Assembly: GCF_001638985.1 (NCBI RefSeq)
Contig: NW_017265137.1
Location: 1,949,054 to 2,013,053, forward strand
DNA length: 64,000 nt
DNA from: Phycomyces blakesleeanus NRRL 1555(-)
Taxonomy: Eukaryota; Mucoromycota; Mucoromycetes; Mucorales; Phycomycetaceae
Direction: 5' to 3'
A program made the position numbers and the translations under genes. Of the stretch, positions 1-12,061 are shown piece after piece. The stretch's first letter is position 1, and the number at the start of each line of letters is the position of its first letter. Below the pieces are notes generated by a model. The model worked only from the letters and a program-made list of their open reading frames with translations, ran no database searches and was not told the DNA's origin.

Positions 1-1708
1 ATCCAATCCAATCCAATCATACCATACCATATCATATCGATCAATCCATTCGCTTTGTATTATATTCATCATTATTGTCACCGTCACCGTCACCTTCATA
101 TTTACTACTACTATTACTATCATTGTTATAATAATCATCATAATCATATCACCCTTAGATACCTTTAGTTTCTTCGCTGTATTTATAGTCTATAAGTTTA
201 TTCTCTTTATCTTTCTTTTACTTTTTGTTTTGCTTTGTTTAATTTTCTATTGCTTAAAGGTGATACACCCATTTATTCTCTGTAGTAGATCGCACTTGAT
301 TTAATATTAATTTCATACCATTTAAAGGAGAAAAAGAAAGGGGAATCGAGGTTGAGGCTGGCAATGATAAATAATATCAAATTATATATAATTATATATT
401 ATATTGCACATTGAAAATTGATTACAAAGAGTAAATAGGTTCTTCTTATCTTTGTTTTGTTTTGTTGTGTTTAAGTTATAAAAGTTTAATAAAATACAAT
501 TCTGTTGTTCCTCAAAGAATGGAACATAATACGCCTAGAAGCCATTGCTGTGAAACTTACCCCCTTCCTGACATATGAGTTCAATAAGAATGAATAAATA
601 TTGCTAATAAACACATAAAGAGAGAAAGAGGGACGAGACTTGAGTTCCACAAACTAAAATCAGAGTAAAGGTCATCACGCCACCAAATGTCTTACACCAC
701 AGCAGATTTTTTTGTGTAATCTTGTTCCTTAAAAGGATTCTTGTATACGGGGCGAATTTTGCCCATAACAGGAAATTCATTTTTTTGGGGGACTGAAAAG
801 TGGGGGGATGGGGGGACTACTCTCGGCCAATAGATTTCGATTAAAAAATGTACTGCACAATTTCAAAAATGGTTCAAATTTTTAATTTGTTTCAAATAAT
901 TTTGGGTTGTAAAAAACTTATTTTTTATTTTCGAAAAAAATTAGGCTAAAAAAAAGCTAGACTGGACCATAAAATCCACAGGCAGTAGCACACCAGTATA
1001 TCCATACCACTAGAAACACTAGTAGTATAACTGTTTGTACTTATGCCTGTAAATTACGCGATCGGTTTGCTGCAAACTACTATGTCTAGCTAATCCAAGA
1101 GACCCGGTGCCAGAAATTCCAATAAACCCAAAGAGCATAAAGATTTGAATTTCGAGAAAAGCTAAAGCAGAAGAACTAATAATTAGTAATTAAACTTAGT
1201 TATATATATTTAACAGAATTTTACCTTTGACTCTATTAAGGCATTTGCAATAAAAGGCAGCCAAATCTCTGCAAGTGAGGAGTAAATAGTTAGTCTTCTG
1301 TTGCTTTGTAAGAGGAACATGTAGTTATTACCTCTTTATTGATTTACCGAGATGATGAAAAACTAATTTATAAACTAGAATTGTATGATTAATAAACACA
1401 ATGACATAAAAAACTTTGATAGCATAAATACCTTTGAGCTTACGGTCTTTAAGCAAAATTCTGCTTCTATAAATACTATAAGCATACTGGAATATCTTAC
1501 AAATGGAAGCTCATGCAAATAATAAATATTTTGTGGAAAAGTAAAATGAAAAAGACAAAAACACGTGATATTTTCTTAAAAGAAAAGAAGTAAAAAAAAA
1601 GTCTAATTGGTCCGCTGACATTAAATATCGATCTTTCCACATTTTATAAATTCAATTATTTTCGCAAAGTCATTTTCCCCCCTTTGTTTTTACAATCAAT
1701 TTACTATT
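1..1708. other. AT-rich non-coding leader
   Basis: No reading frame with recognisable content is seen here. The first 50 bases are short CCAAT/CATAC-type repeats. Around 790-820 there is a G-rich patch with three runs of five or six G separated by short spacers, the only compositional island. The stretch leads directly into the transposase reading frame at 1709 and may contain the left end of that element, but no matching inverted repeat was found on the other side. Confidence 0.6.
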
Positions 1709-4700
1709 ATGCAAAAGAATACAAGACAAGAAACATATAAAATCGTTAAGACTCGCCCCCCTAAAAGGCAAGGCGAACTTAACTTTAGCATCAATTCAGG
1801 TGTTTTTACCTGCTCTGAATGCGAAAAAGAGTTCGAAAAGCCTTGGTTACTGAAAAGGCATTCGAAGGTTCACCATATAAGTAATCAAATGGCAACCAAT
1901 ACTGTACTCGACGAACCCGAGCAGGCCGAATTGATAGTCGAGAACACTATTCCGGATGCTAATGCATTTGATTACTCGAGTGACGAAGATGACTCCTCCA
2001 GTATCGGGGATGAAGAAGACAACATTGTAGACGAGGAAAACGATATTGTCGATAATTTCTTTGATATTGAAATGAACAGTAATCCAGTTTTCAACGCGTT
2101 CTCTGACATGTTTTCTTCTGCTGCTGCTGCTGATGAGGTATCAATGACCGATGATGACTCTGAGATCCCGGAAGAAGTCTTTGAGACAATTGGCGCTGTA
2201 AATGACCCTACAAGCTGTTATCCTTTTCGCGATCTTCAAACCATGATCCTTTTCGCTTTTATCGATGGGGATAATGACATGATCTCCCAGCGAATGTTGA
2301 AGAAGATACTGCTTGCGATGAACTTGATCATTAAGATCCAGCAAGAAACTCCCATAGGATGAACATTTAAGTTACCTCGTTTGGATGCTCTTTTAAATTA
2401 TCAGGCAAGAAAGAAGTCCAAGATGCCTGTCTTTCCTTCACAAAGAATATCAGTACCTGGATCAAACGGGAACGCATTCGCCCACATTAACCTTCCGTCC
2501 GACCACTTGAGATTTCTTATGGCAAACCCAAAGAAATCCAAGTTGATCTCGTCCATGCCCGATCGTACCCCAAACCAATCGATCTGTTTGGAACAAGGTG
2601 AAAAGTGGAGAACCCACCATCTCTTTCAGCAGCCTATGCACACTGTAAATGGTATAGATGTCTGGTTTGGAAACATCGTTTACTTGAAGACAAACGATTG
2701 CAGCATCCGCTTTTTGGTTGAATCGTTCCACACGGCAAATAAAAACATTTTTGCGAGAGGGTATCTGGTCAGAGCAATTTCGATTGTATGCTATGGCGTT
2801 GAGGTTGCTGTTACCGATTTTAGAGTAGAGCAGATCTCTCACGTTGACACCACTCCTGTTGAAAGAGATCACTACTACAGTATCTCAAGTAGCCTTACCA
2901 GATTGAGTCCTGCTCATGACTTTCTTCTTTTTGGAGTTCATCCAATGAAGAAGCCTATGCCTCTTTCTGTTTTGCCCGGTAATGTAGATCGCGATGCAGT
3001 GTTTTACAAAGTTAGGATTGTTTCAATCATCCTTTTTACAAACGACACTTCCGGCAATCGTTCAAAGCAGTACAATCCGTTTGAAAGCTGGTTAATGAGA
3101 TGCGCTGCCTTGCCTTTTAAGGATCGAAATTCGATAGCAAACATCCAGTTTCTTTCTACAATCCCTAAGAAAGATGGTGCAAATGGTATGTCTCTTCTGC
3201 CAGCAATCGTTGATGACTTTAAGAAACTCGAGAAAGGTGTAAAAATGTTCTCCGCTGAAGACAATGAGTATGTTCTGGTTGTTGCTCCCATCCTTTGGAT
3301 TGAGGCTGACACGCCATGTCATTCGGAACTTTGCGGATTGCTTGGGCCGGCCACCACATTTCCTTGCAGAAGATGCTACATCGAACTTAGACGTGCAAAA
3401 GTCTTTGTGAAGGACTTGTTCTACTTCTGTGAGTGCCATGAGAGACGAACTCGAGAGCACTATGTTCTTGCAAACTCGTCACCTGGCAGAGACACTGAGA
3501 TCCCAAATGCTCCGAAAATTGGAATGAACACGCCTGCAAACAAGATAAGCTTTAGAGATCGTTCGACTGGCCGCTTATTAGAATTGCAGTCGTTTGATCC
3601 AGAAAAGGATACACCAGTGGAAATCCTCCACACGATACTTCTTGGTGTTGCAAAGTATATGGTGATTGACTTGGTTAAGGTCGTGCTTAAGAATGACACA
3701 GCCACAATAGCAAGACTTTCAGAATTCTTGACAGATTACACGCGATCAACTGGTCTATCAAGAAAGTTCACCCGAAACTTGAGACATAGTGGTTCATTCC
3801 TCGGTAGAGATTTCAAGGTTCTGCTTCAAATACTTCCTGTAATTCTGATTACAGAATTCTCTGGAAATCATGAGCTAGACCTTATAATACCATGCTTTGT
3901 TGAACTTGGCCGATTGTGTTCTCTGGTATTCGTTCGTCAGGTGACATCAGACTTTGATAACTATATTATCAGAGTAGATAATGCAGTGAAGTGCTTGATC
4001 AGAGCATTATTTGACTACGATAAAGGAACCAAGAACGAGCTCCACAAGGCATATTGCACCAAGCCGAAAGTTTATTACTTGACACATCTCAAGGAAGATA
4101 TAATTCGTTTTGGCCCAGCCCTCAATTATGAAACAGAAAAGGGCGAACAGTTCAATAAGCACATTCGCGAACATCTGTTTCATACGAATCGCCAAAACAC
4201 TTCCAGGGATGTTTGCCTAAAGTTTGCAAAGCAGGTAGCATTGCAACATGTAATTGACGGCGGGTCGTGGATTAATAGCTCTGGCAACCGAGAGAAGTCT
4301 GGAACTGGAATAGAGAGGTTCATTAAGGACAACAATGAATCTTTGTTCTATTACACCTTCTTTGGCGGCTCGAGAGAGCTAAAGGACAACAACGACACTG
4401 GAGATATTGAAGATGACGCCGTCCAAAACAACAGTTTTGGCGCGTTTGTTTTTAAAAATGATCCAATCTCTCGCCCTCGTATAGGACTTGTCTCAGGCTC
4501 TGTTGTTAAGTTTCTTAGCATTGTTCCTCGTACGGATAATGACAGAAACAATAACTATGCCAAGGCTGTAATGACAGGTGAGCATTCTGATGTTGCTAAC
4601 ATGAATCTCGTTTGTAAGTTAGATTTGCACATTTTCCGCAACCCATTTTACATTGTAAATTTGAGCAAGTTCGGTTCCTACTGGTTCATTTTCAATAATA

Positions 4701-4717
4701 TTCTTTTTGATGAATAA
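1709..4717 (+). pseudogene. Plavaka/CMC-like DNA transposase with C2H2 finger, interrupted by one TGA
   Basis: Two long open stretches (1709-2362 and 2363-4717) lie in the same frame, separated only by a TGA at 2360-2362. The codons across the stop still read as continuous protein, so this was one product of about 1,000 residues. The N-terminal part has a C2H2 zinc finger (C35, C38, H51, H55/56) followed by a long acidic segment. The C-terminal part resembles Plavaka-type (CMC superfamily) fungal transposases: a DDTSGN-like motif near 3040, and a later segment HSELCGLLGPATTFPCRRC (near 3320-3375) that matches the usual 'small helper plus CxxC' region. The transposase would cut and paste element DNA in the nucleus. 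Because everything else is open for 3 kb, inactivation is recent, or the stop is read through. TIRs and target duplications were not identified. The family call is from motif memory, not a search. Confidence 0.7.
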
Positions 4718-5655
4718 AATGATGCTACTTCTTTATTATTATTATAATTATTATTTGAACCTTCTGTTTTCTTCTTCTCAACATCAATTTTTTTGCGTAA
4801 TTTCTGTGAAGTCATTTTTTGGTTACTCAAACCAACCCCCAACTTTCCTTAATAAATCCTTTGTCTCGAACACTTTCTGACTTCCCTAGCAGTTTTTTTT
4901 CTTACTTTAAAAGCCCACAAGTAGTACTGAACTTAATTTTATCCTTTATTCGGATGAAAAAAATTGAGTACGAAAACAAATTACAATATTTTGGCCTCTA
5001 AGCCAATCATATTGCTTAGGTGCCAATTTTCACCCAAAATGATAACAAAAATCTCTGGTAGTGTATTCACAATGTGTGTTAATCTCGCGTGTCGGGTAAG
5101 ATTGTTGGGATAATAATAATGTTGGACACTTTGGGGTTAAGAGCCACAGTCTCTACCTCTCTTGTTTTAGTTAATTGAGCATACATATTCTTAACTGTAT
5201 TTAACAAGTATATAATGGGTTCGAACAAAAGACAATGATGATAGTAATGATAGGAAGGAAGAAGAAAGATTACTTAATGTTAGGGACACGATCATTTTTA
5301 GTTTTCTTTTTTGTTTTTTTAAAAAAAAAACAATTTACCGGACACTTCCGATGTGACTTGAGGTCCGTGTGCACAATTTGTTTCTAATCCTTCTCAACAA
5401 ACCCATGATAACTTATTATAATATAAATAAATACAGGACAATGGCGTGATTCTTATATAATCATTAAATGTCACAATTTTTACGAATCAAAATAATAATA
5501 ATAATAATAATAATAATTGTATCTTGTCTTTGGGTTTTGGGCATGATTTATATAATTGGATTTATTATTTTACAAAAGATGAGGAATAGTAGAGTGTGTT
5601 GTTTAGGGGGATAAGGCTGGGATTTAGGATAAAATGGATTTCTTCACATGAAAAA
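4718..5655. other. intergenic, AT-rich
   Basis: No convincing gene. It contains the 3' flank of the transposase relic, a T8-A10 palindromic run near 5310-5330 and an (AAT)n microsatellite near 5490-5515. Confidence 0.6.
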
Positions 5656-5878
5656 TTATACAAAGGTGTGGCAATACAAGTAGTTTATAAACAGACGCCA
5701 TTTCTTCTCTGTATGAGAAAGAGAATTGAATAGAGTTCGATTGGCTTTTAATCTGTTCTGTGTTTTGGATGTGAGAAAAGCAAGGCAAGAAACAGAAGAA
5801 GCAGAAGGAGATAATTTAAAATGACTGTCATCGATCGAGGAAAGCCAGTCGAGGAAGATTGTTTTTGTTGCTGTTACT

Positions 5879-6115
5879 TTAGAAAATCGCACTAGAGACC
5901 AGATCTCGTTGGACAAAGTCGTCGGCTGGGTTGACAGATAGACCATTAGAAGAGTAAGCTGATGATTGCTTTCGATTCAATGGCTTGGCTTGAGTGTATA
6001 TCCGTCTAGCATCCTTGGGCGAGTCTTCAAGAGGAGCCAGTCGACTGGTAGTAGTGGCAGTTGTGCGTTGGTTTGTGCTGATGTTGCGGAAACCGGTAAT
6101 GATACGTGATAGCAT
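5879..6115 (-). CDS. small hypothetical protein, possible mitochondrial presequence
   Basis: An open frame of 78 codons starts with MLSRIITGFRNIST, which is rich in basic, hydroxylated and hydrophobic residues and lacks acidic ones, as expected for a mitochondrial targeting peptide. The rest is polar with no recognised domain. The ATG lies upstream of a purine-rich 5' flank, and the region downstream (5650-5870) has unusually balanced base composition for this window, compatible with a transcribed 3' region. No splice junction extending the frame was found. It could be a genuine short mitochondrial protein or a chance ORF. Confidence 0.4.
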   Translation of the reverse strand: MLSRIITGFRNISTNQRTTATTTSRLAPLEDSPKDARRIYTQAKPLNRKQSSAYSSNGLSVNPADDFVQRDLVSSAIF

Positions 6116-6340
6116 TTTGTTGATATTGTGATTTATAATTATTGTTTGATATTAATTAGACTTTAAGAAAAAAAAAATTGTGGAGAAAGTGTGGAGAAAA
6201 GAAAAGAAAAAGGGGTGGGGCTTTTTATACTATACTTTTCTTTTTTCTTTTAAAAAAAAAATTATGATCAAAAATCTTGTGTTCAAGTGGTACGATTTTT
6301 CTATGCTTTGTCATGCCAGACCACCAAAAGACAAGAGGGC

Positions 6341-6640
6341 ATTTTTTATTTTTATATATATATATATACAATCGAGTGACAAAAGTTCCTGCCATTTAAA
6401 ATCCCGATTTTACAGAAAACACTTCTATCTATAAGCACATAGTCAGACTTATACAAGTCTTATAGATTCTCTAGTAAGATAGAGCGTTACTGCTTTGAAG
6501 TGTAGATATAATGGTGAAAATCTTTATTGAATTTGAGAGAGAAGGTATTAATACTTATAGCAAAATATACAGGCCGGATTTTAAATGGCAGGAACTTTTG
6601 TCACTCGATTGTATATATATATATATATAAATAAAAATAA
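6341..6640. repeat. fold-back/MITE-like element with ~55-60 bp inverted arms
   Basis: The left arm (about 6341-6414) is an almost perfect inverted copy of the right arm (about 6571-6640). The shared core reads CAATCGAGTGACAAAAGTTC followed by CTGCCATTTAAAATC. The arms flank about 155 bp without coding content, and each outer side ends in a (TA)n tract, as if the element had inserted at TA. That fits a non-autonomous Tc1/mariner-type element, though no matching transposase with the same ends is present here. Confidence 0.75.
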
Positions 6641-7075
6641 TAATGGATTTTGCATTACCTTACAATCGAATATTATCCAATTATAATCTCTAGACATATA
6701 CATTAAATATATGAAACTAAAGACACCCATAATATCGCTTTATTCTGTTTCTCAATAAATAATTAAATCAAATTAAAGTAAATGAAATGAAGCGTGGAAT
6801 ATTGACTAGGGTTGTACATTTTATCAATTGATTTTTATTTATCCATTATCTTTATCGCTAAAATATCACTAAAGCAAATCTTCATAGTCTTCCCTTTTAT
6901 AACATGCTAGAGAGCCTTGCAATTGTTAATCAAACATTTCAATCTATATATATATATATACACAGGTGTGTGTTTGATGCGTCACTAATATTACCAAATG
7001 ATATATATATATCTCTATAAAAGTCTACTTCTCTTTTTTCTTTATTGCTTATAATTGTTGTCTAATTCTTTAAGG
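6641..7075. other. upstream region of DMC1
   Basis: AT-rich non-coding sequence with TATATA tracts near 6945-6960 and 7000-7010. The latter lies about 65-75 bp before the DMC1 start codon and may contribute to its promoter. No specific meiotic regulatory site was recognised. Confidence 0.45.
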
Positions 7076-8358
7076 ATGCCTCGAAAGACTGCAAACTCAC
7101 ATTCTGATAGTACAGTATTAGAAGACGAGCAGACTGTTGAAAGTACTCAGTACGAAGATGAAACTGAAGATGAAGATGACAAAGTAATAGCACAAGAATA
7201 TTGTTATTATTATCTTTGAGTGCTGCTTTACATAAATACACTCAAATTACACATTAATAAAGCTATGCGACTCTTTGCTCTAGTTGTTCTATACTGAGAT
7301 TGAAGAACTTCAAGTATGTAAAATATACTTCTTGTCAACGCAATGAGTTTAATATTTATTTTATTTTTTCGATCATTTGGAATTATAAAACCTGTGTTAG
7401 TCTGGTGGAATTAACATGGCAGACATCAATAAACTTAAACACTCTGGAATATGTACTGTCCGGGTAAGTTTTTTTTTTTTTAAAAAAAAAAATCAAAAAT
7501 TTACTTTACTTTATTACTAGTAGTATAACAATGCTTATATACTTACTTTATATATATATATATATATATCAGGGCGTTCAAATGATGACACGAAAATCAT
7601 TAATGCGCATAAAAGGGCTTTCTGAAGCCAAAGTTGACAAGATTAAGGATGCTGCACAAAAAGTCGAGGAAAGTACCCCTCCCAAGTCTGGTATATACAT
7701 CTATAATACGCACACACAAAAACAGTGCATATATGTGAATATATATATATATATTGAAGGCTCACAGTTTCCCAATAATTAACATACGATTATAAGATCA
7801 TCATGTTGCATTTTGTGTACCATACGTTCAACTATTCACTTTATTGTAACATTCTTTACATTGCATATGCACATATATATATAGGCTTCTGGTTTTGTAT
7901 CAGCCACCGAAGTGTCAAACCAGAGATCAAAAGTCTTGAGAATATCAACAGGCAGTAAACAATTTGACACCTTGATTGGAGGTAAGCATATGATTGTGTA
8001 GGACACTTTATACTTTAGTTTTTTCCATATATTACTATTACTATTCTAAAGAGAACTAATAATACTTGTCTATAGGTGGTGTCCAGACCATGTCTATCAC
8101 AGAAGGTAAAAAGTCTTTTTTTTTTCCTTGTTTGGATCAATATGTACTTAATTAAGAATATACACATATACATATACCATTATTATATATGCATCACAAC
8201 TTTGATGCTATAAACTAAATATGATTTAGTGTTTGGTGAATATCGCACCGGAAAGACACAGTTGGCCCATACATTATGTGTCCAGGCCCAACTTCCATTA
8301 AGCATGGGAGGTACAGCCAGTAAAGCTGGTTAGTAGCTCTCGTTTATCTATCTACGTA

Positions 8359-8395
<37 letters not shown>

Positions 8396-9316
8396 AATTA
8401 CATGTATATACTATTTCTTGATATGTGACAGCCTACATTGATACTGAAGGAACCTTTCGACCTGAGCGAATTCGAGCAATTGCCGAGAGATTCGGAGTGG
8501 ATTGTGACCTTGCCTTGGACAATATTCTTGTTGCCAGAGCTTGGAACAGTGACCAGCAAATGGAACTAATCTCTGAAATTGCTGCTCGTTTTGCAGAGGA
8601 CAAGGGCGCATTTAGTCTCTTGGTAAGTATCTACTCTAATTTTTTTTTGTTAAAAAAAATTAATGGCTAATGTCAATGATTTATATTTATTTAGGTGATT
8701 GATTCAATTATCTCACTCTTCAGATGCGATTATAGTGGCCGTGGTGAACTTGCTGATAGACAACAGAAATTAAATCAAATGTTGAGTCGATTGATCAAGG
8801 TTTCTGAAGAGTACAATGTTGCCATATTTGTAACAAACCAAGTTTCTTCTGATCCTGGAGGTTTGTTTCAATATATTTCTCGTGAACTCCTTGTTGTTGT
8901 TAGTATTAGTAGTACTTTATATTAATCAATGTTTGTGATTTATTAAAGGTGGCATGACATTTGTTTCTGATCCAAAGAAACCTGTAGGAGGACATGTTCT
9001 GGTACGTACACACACAATATATATATATAAACTATCAGTATATTTCTCTTTTGATATAATACTAATATTAGTATAATTTTTAATTACCATAGGCTCATGC
9101 GTTTGTTGATATTCCAATGTACTATAGATGGAATGTCTTGTTATTAATTAACGGTATTATTGAATAATGTAATTCAATAGGTCTGCCACTCGACTTTCTC
9201 TCCGCAAAGGACGAGGAGAGGAGCGTATTGTAAAGGTTTACGATTCTCCAGATATGCCTGAAGGGGAAGCAACATATGCGATCACCAATGGAGGAGTCAC
9301 AGATATTTCGTTTTAA
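7076..9316 (+). CDS. DMC1: meiotic recombinase Dmc1 (RecA/Rad51 family), 12 exons
   Basis: Dmc1 forms filaments on single-stranded DNA and catalyses inter-homologue strand exchange in meiosis. Inferred exons: 7076-7183, 7284-7313, 7401-7463, 7573-7690, 7885-7981, 8076-8105, 8230-8328, 8432-8622, 8695-8860, 8949-9001, 9093-9100 and 9181-9316, giving about 365 residues, normal for the family. Conserved pieces in order: [15 protein letters not shown] in the N-terminal HhH domain, [12 protein letters not shown], Walker [24 protein letters not shown], Walker B LLVIDSI, the L1/L2 region ending in [10 protein letters not shown], and the C-terminal [20 protein letters not shown]. 'Dmc1' rather than Rad51 is favoured by [17 protein letters not shown] and the VQTMSITE segment. 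Exon 11 has only 8 nt. One junction is odd: exon 4 to exon 5 with canonical GT-AG is one base out of phase, suggesting a surplus G at 7690 or an atypical donor. Confidence 0.93.
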
Positions 9317-9530
9317 GAAGCCAAAAGATATACATCTTTTCATTTCTTCTTCTCATTTTTTTTATCCAAAAAGAAGTATCTTTCTTTCTGTCTTTCTCTT
9401 TATTTTCAAAGATAATAATAGCTCTATACCTTTTGCTACCCATATCATCCAAAAAGAAAACTACACTCCTTTAATTGCGCAAAAGCTGACCCCATTACTT
9501 TGTTCAATACATACATACATGCATACATAC

Positions 9531-9563
<33 letters not shown>

Positions 9564-9761
9564 ATTTTCTTATTTTTATTTTTATTTTATTTTATATTTG
9601 CAAAAATAAAGATGTGTCTGTATGAACCTATACATATACATACATACATGTCTGTGTGTATATGCAAATCCTTTTCTCTCTTTCTCTTTGCATTCAATGC
9701 ACTTACAATTGGGTGTGTATAATATATATATATATATATATATATTTATGCTATTTTGTAT
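9317..9761. other. convergent 3' flanks, microsatellites
   Basis: Short-repeat DNA between the converging DMC1 and dehydratase genes. It holds (CATA)n near 9505-9545 and TA tracts near 9545-9560 and 9722-9745. No gene is seen. Confidence 0.6.
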
Positions 9762-10842
9762 TTACTGTGACTTCTTCTCTGTCTTCTTGGAATCACCACG
9801 GAAGTACTTCTTGCGTTGAACCAACATGTGCGAGAACAAGATGGGGAAACCTTTATACAAACATAATAATCAATACACATATACACACACACACATATAT
9901 ACACACACAAAATCCACAATAATCATTATAAATCTTACCAGGAGCATATACAAGTCCAGCAGCAATCAAAGCATAATAGTAAGCAGGATGGAATTGCTTA
10001 GCATAGGGAAGAGCCTGGTAGACCATCATAAGCTCAGAAGAAACACCGGCAGGATAAAGGACAAGGAAGAAAGTGTAACGGGCCCATGAGATGGCTTTGG
10101 GGACAGTTGAGGCAAGGTGGAAAGTATAGAATGAGTAACGGACACACTCGGCAATACACCAGGCAATGGTCATTGTGGTGAACGACCAGTGGGTGTGGAT
10201 CTCGGGGAACATGTAGTTGACACCCCATACCAAGAACAGACGTGAAACAACCTGCATCAAGGTGGTCATGATAGGAGCTCTTACCCAGCCTACAAACACA
10301 GATAAATACGTAAACACACATACACACACAATTATTGATCGATTGATCGATTGATTAAACAAACAAGTAATCAATTAATCAACCAGCATATTAATCAATT
10401 GAACAATTAAAAGAACCAATAAATGAATGTAAAAGATTCAAAAAAGAAAAAAAGAAAAGTTGATGACAATAATCAAATTTGGTTTGTTGGTAATTTACCT
10501 AAAGCAGCATGGATGACTTCAAAGATTGCGGCAGTCTGGACCAACTGCATCGCAGGCCAGACAACATCAAAGACGGTGGTGTAATCGCCTCCTGTGTTCC
10601 AGAGCTGTTGGACAGTCAAGAAGAAAATCCAGAACCAACCAAGGAATGACATTTGGTTGTAGGACAAAAGGTACCACTGAACCATGTTCTGTGGGCCAAC
10701 TGGAGCAGGCAAAGTGGCTATGTACATGTAGTTTCAAACAAAACAAAACAAAAAAAACAAGGTACATAAGTTTTCGTCTTCTTGGTCTTGTACTTTTTGT
10801 ATTTTAGTATTGATTGAGTTATGATTTTTTACATTCAGCCAT
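9762..10842 (-). CDS. PHS1: very-long-chain (3R)-3-hydroxyacyl-CoA dehydratase (Phs1/HACD)
   Basis: Catalyses the third step of fatty-acid elongation in the ER membrane: dehydration of 3-hydroxyacyl-CoA to trans-2-enoyl-CoA. Minus-strand exons: 10842-10833, 10717-10499, 10289-9939 and 9850-9762, giving 222 residues, about the family norm. All junctions are GT-AG and in phase. The family signature is clear: LSYNQMSFLGWFW and the W-N-T-G segment at the N-terminal side, AIFEVIHAALG, the conserved segment ending SRLFLVWG, and the active-site block LYPAGVSSE, whose Tyr and Glu seven residues apart correspond to the known catalytic pair. Several hydrophobic segments agree with a polytopic protein. 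The C terminus ends KKSQ, a KKXX-type ER retrieval signal. The first coding exon has only 10 nt (MAE plus one base), so start choice depends on splicing; the alternative in-frame ATG at 10727 would lie inside intron 1. Confidence 0.93.
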
Positions 10843-11038
10843 GACTTCTTAAAAGAGAGAGAAAGATAATGGGGTGTGAAAGGGAAAGAGAGAGAGAGAG
10901 AGAGAGAAAATAGACGCGTAAAATATATAAATAAAATAAAAGGGGGGAGGGGAGAATAAAATAAATAAATATATTGATAAAGACTGTTGGGTTGAGTTTC
11001 CCTCGTTTATTCTGCTCTCTCTCTATCTCATTTTTATA

Positions 11039-11075
<37 letters not shown>

Positions 11076-11946
11076 TTTTGGTTGATATTGGTAAGGTTGC
11101 CCAAAGGTTGGGGTTAAGTTGATTGAATTTATAAAACTGCTTATAATCATTTTATTTTTCCTCATCACAGTGGTTTGAATTTATGAGTGTAATTAATGGA
11201 GAATCTGTTTTGCTATATATAAAAATCATTGTACCAAACCAACCTGTCTTATCCTCAGCTTTTACCCCTTCTTTTTATTTATTTTTATTTATATTTACTA
11301 CTGGTAAAAATGCACTGTACTGCGCACACAGCTTGAGTTACAAACAAGATGGTATTAACCGATAATCAAATAATACTAATAAATTTACACACTGTGAATA
11401 TTTGTAATCTAAAATAATAACAAGACTGATTAATAGTTAACCTTTCAATTACCACCTTTACATTAATTACGATTATGAATATAACGATCTCTTAGTGATT
11501 CATGATATTTCACTGATAGCACATAATAGTTTTCTTTTCATAACTAAAATAGAGAAAGAAAATGTTGATTTTTATTTAATATAATAAACTTTAACTCATT
11601 GAGGTTTGCCTGCGTCAGTGTAACTTATTGACAGAATTAAACAAAAAAAATAATTTTCTTAAATACAAGCATCTAAGTATTTAAAATAATGAAGTAAATA
11701 GACAGAAAATCCAAGAGTTTATTCTTTTGAAGCTATTAATTTAAAAAAAAAAATCAATCGATCAATAGTCCAATAACTTGCTTATTGTGAGCTGTATTAT
11801 ACTGGGTTGAGCTACCTAATTTATTGTGTGTATAAATTTTTTATAATACAAAAAAATTTCTGAAAATATTAAAAACCCACAACTTCTGTAAAGCGGCAAA
11901 TAAATGCATATATCTAGTGTTTTGGGACATTTATTTTAATCGACAA
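10843..11946. other. intergenic with simple repeats
   Basis: Holds the upstream flank of the dehydratase gene: a GA-rich tract near 10855-10905 and an (ATT)n run near 11040-11075. The rest (11100-11900) is AT-rich without a recognisable gene. A TATATC stretch at about 11908-11914 sits 33-39 bp before the U6-like gene and could be its pol III TATA element. Confidence 0.5.
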
Positions 11947-11969
11947 GTGCTTGCACCTCTGTCACATAT

Positions 11970-12001
<32 letters not shown>

Positions 12002-12061
12002 GGCCCCTGCACAAGGATGACACTAAACTTCTGAGATGGAACGCTCTACGGAGCATATTTT
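11947..12061 (+). ncRNA. U6 spliceosomal snRNA (divergent 3' end)
   Basis: The sequence matches U6 over its functional core: AAAATTGGAACGATACAGAG, then AAGATTAGCATGGCCCCTGC and AAGGATGACAC. It thus includes the ACAGAGA box that pairs with the 5' splice site, the AGC triad that pairs with U2, and the internal stem-loop. Transcription would end at the T run 12058-12065, typical for RNA polymerase III, and a TATA-like element lies upstream. Two features differ from textbook U6. The 5' stem-loop (GTGCTTGCACCTCTGTCAC) pairs only weakly. The 3' tail carries a perfect 4-bp stem with a TACG loop (12043-12054), a C(UNCG)G tetraloop, just before the terminator. It may be a functional lineage-specific U6 or a copy with altered flanks; the intact core favours function. 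Confidence 0.88.

Noticed and set aside
790..820. Strong four-tract G-quadruplex
   Set aside because: Only three separate G runs are present, so a canonical three-tetrad quadruplex is not supported.
1003..5070. CACTAG near 1010 and GGTAGTG near 5058 as terminal repeats of the Plavaka-like element
   Set aside because: Beyond the first five bases the two ends do not match as inverted repeats.
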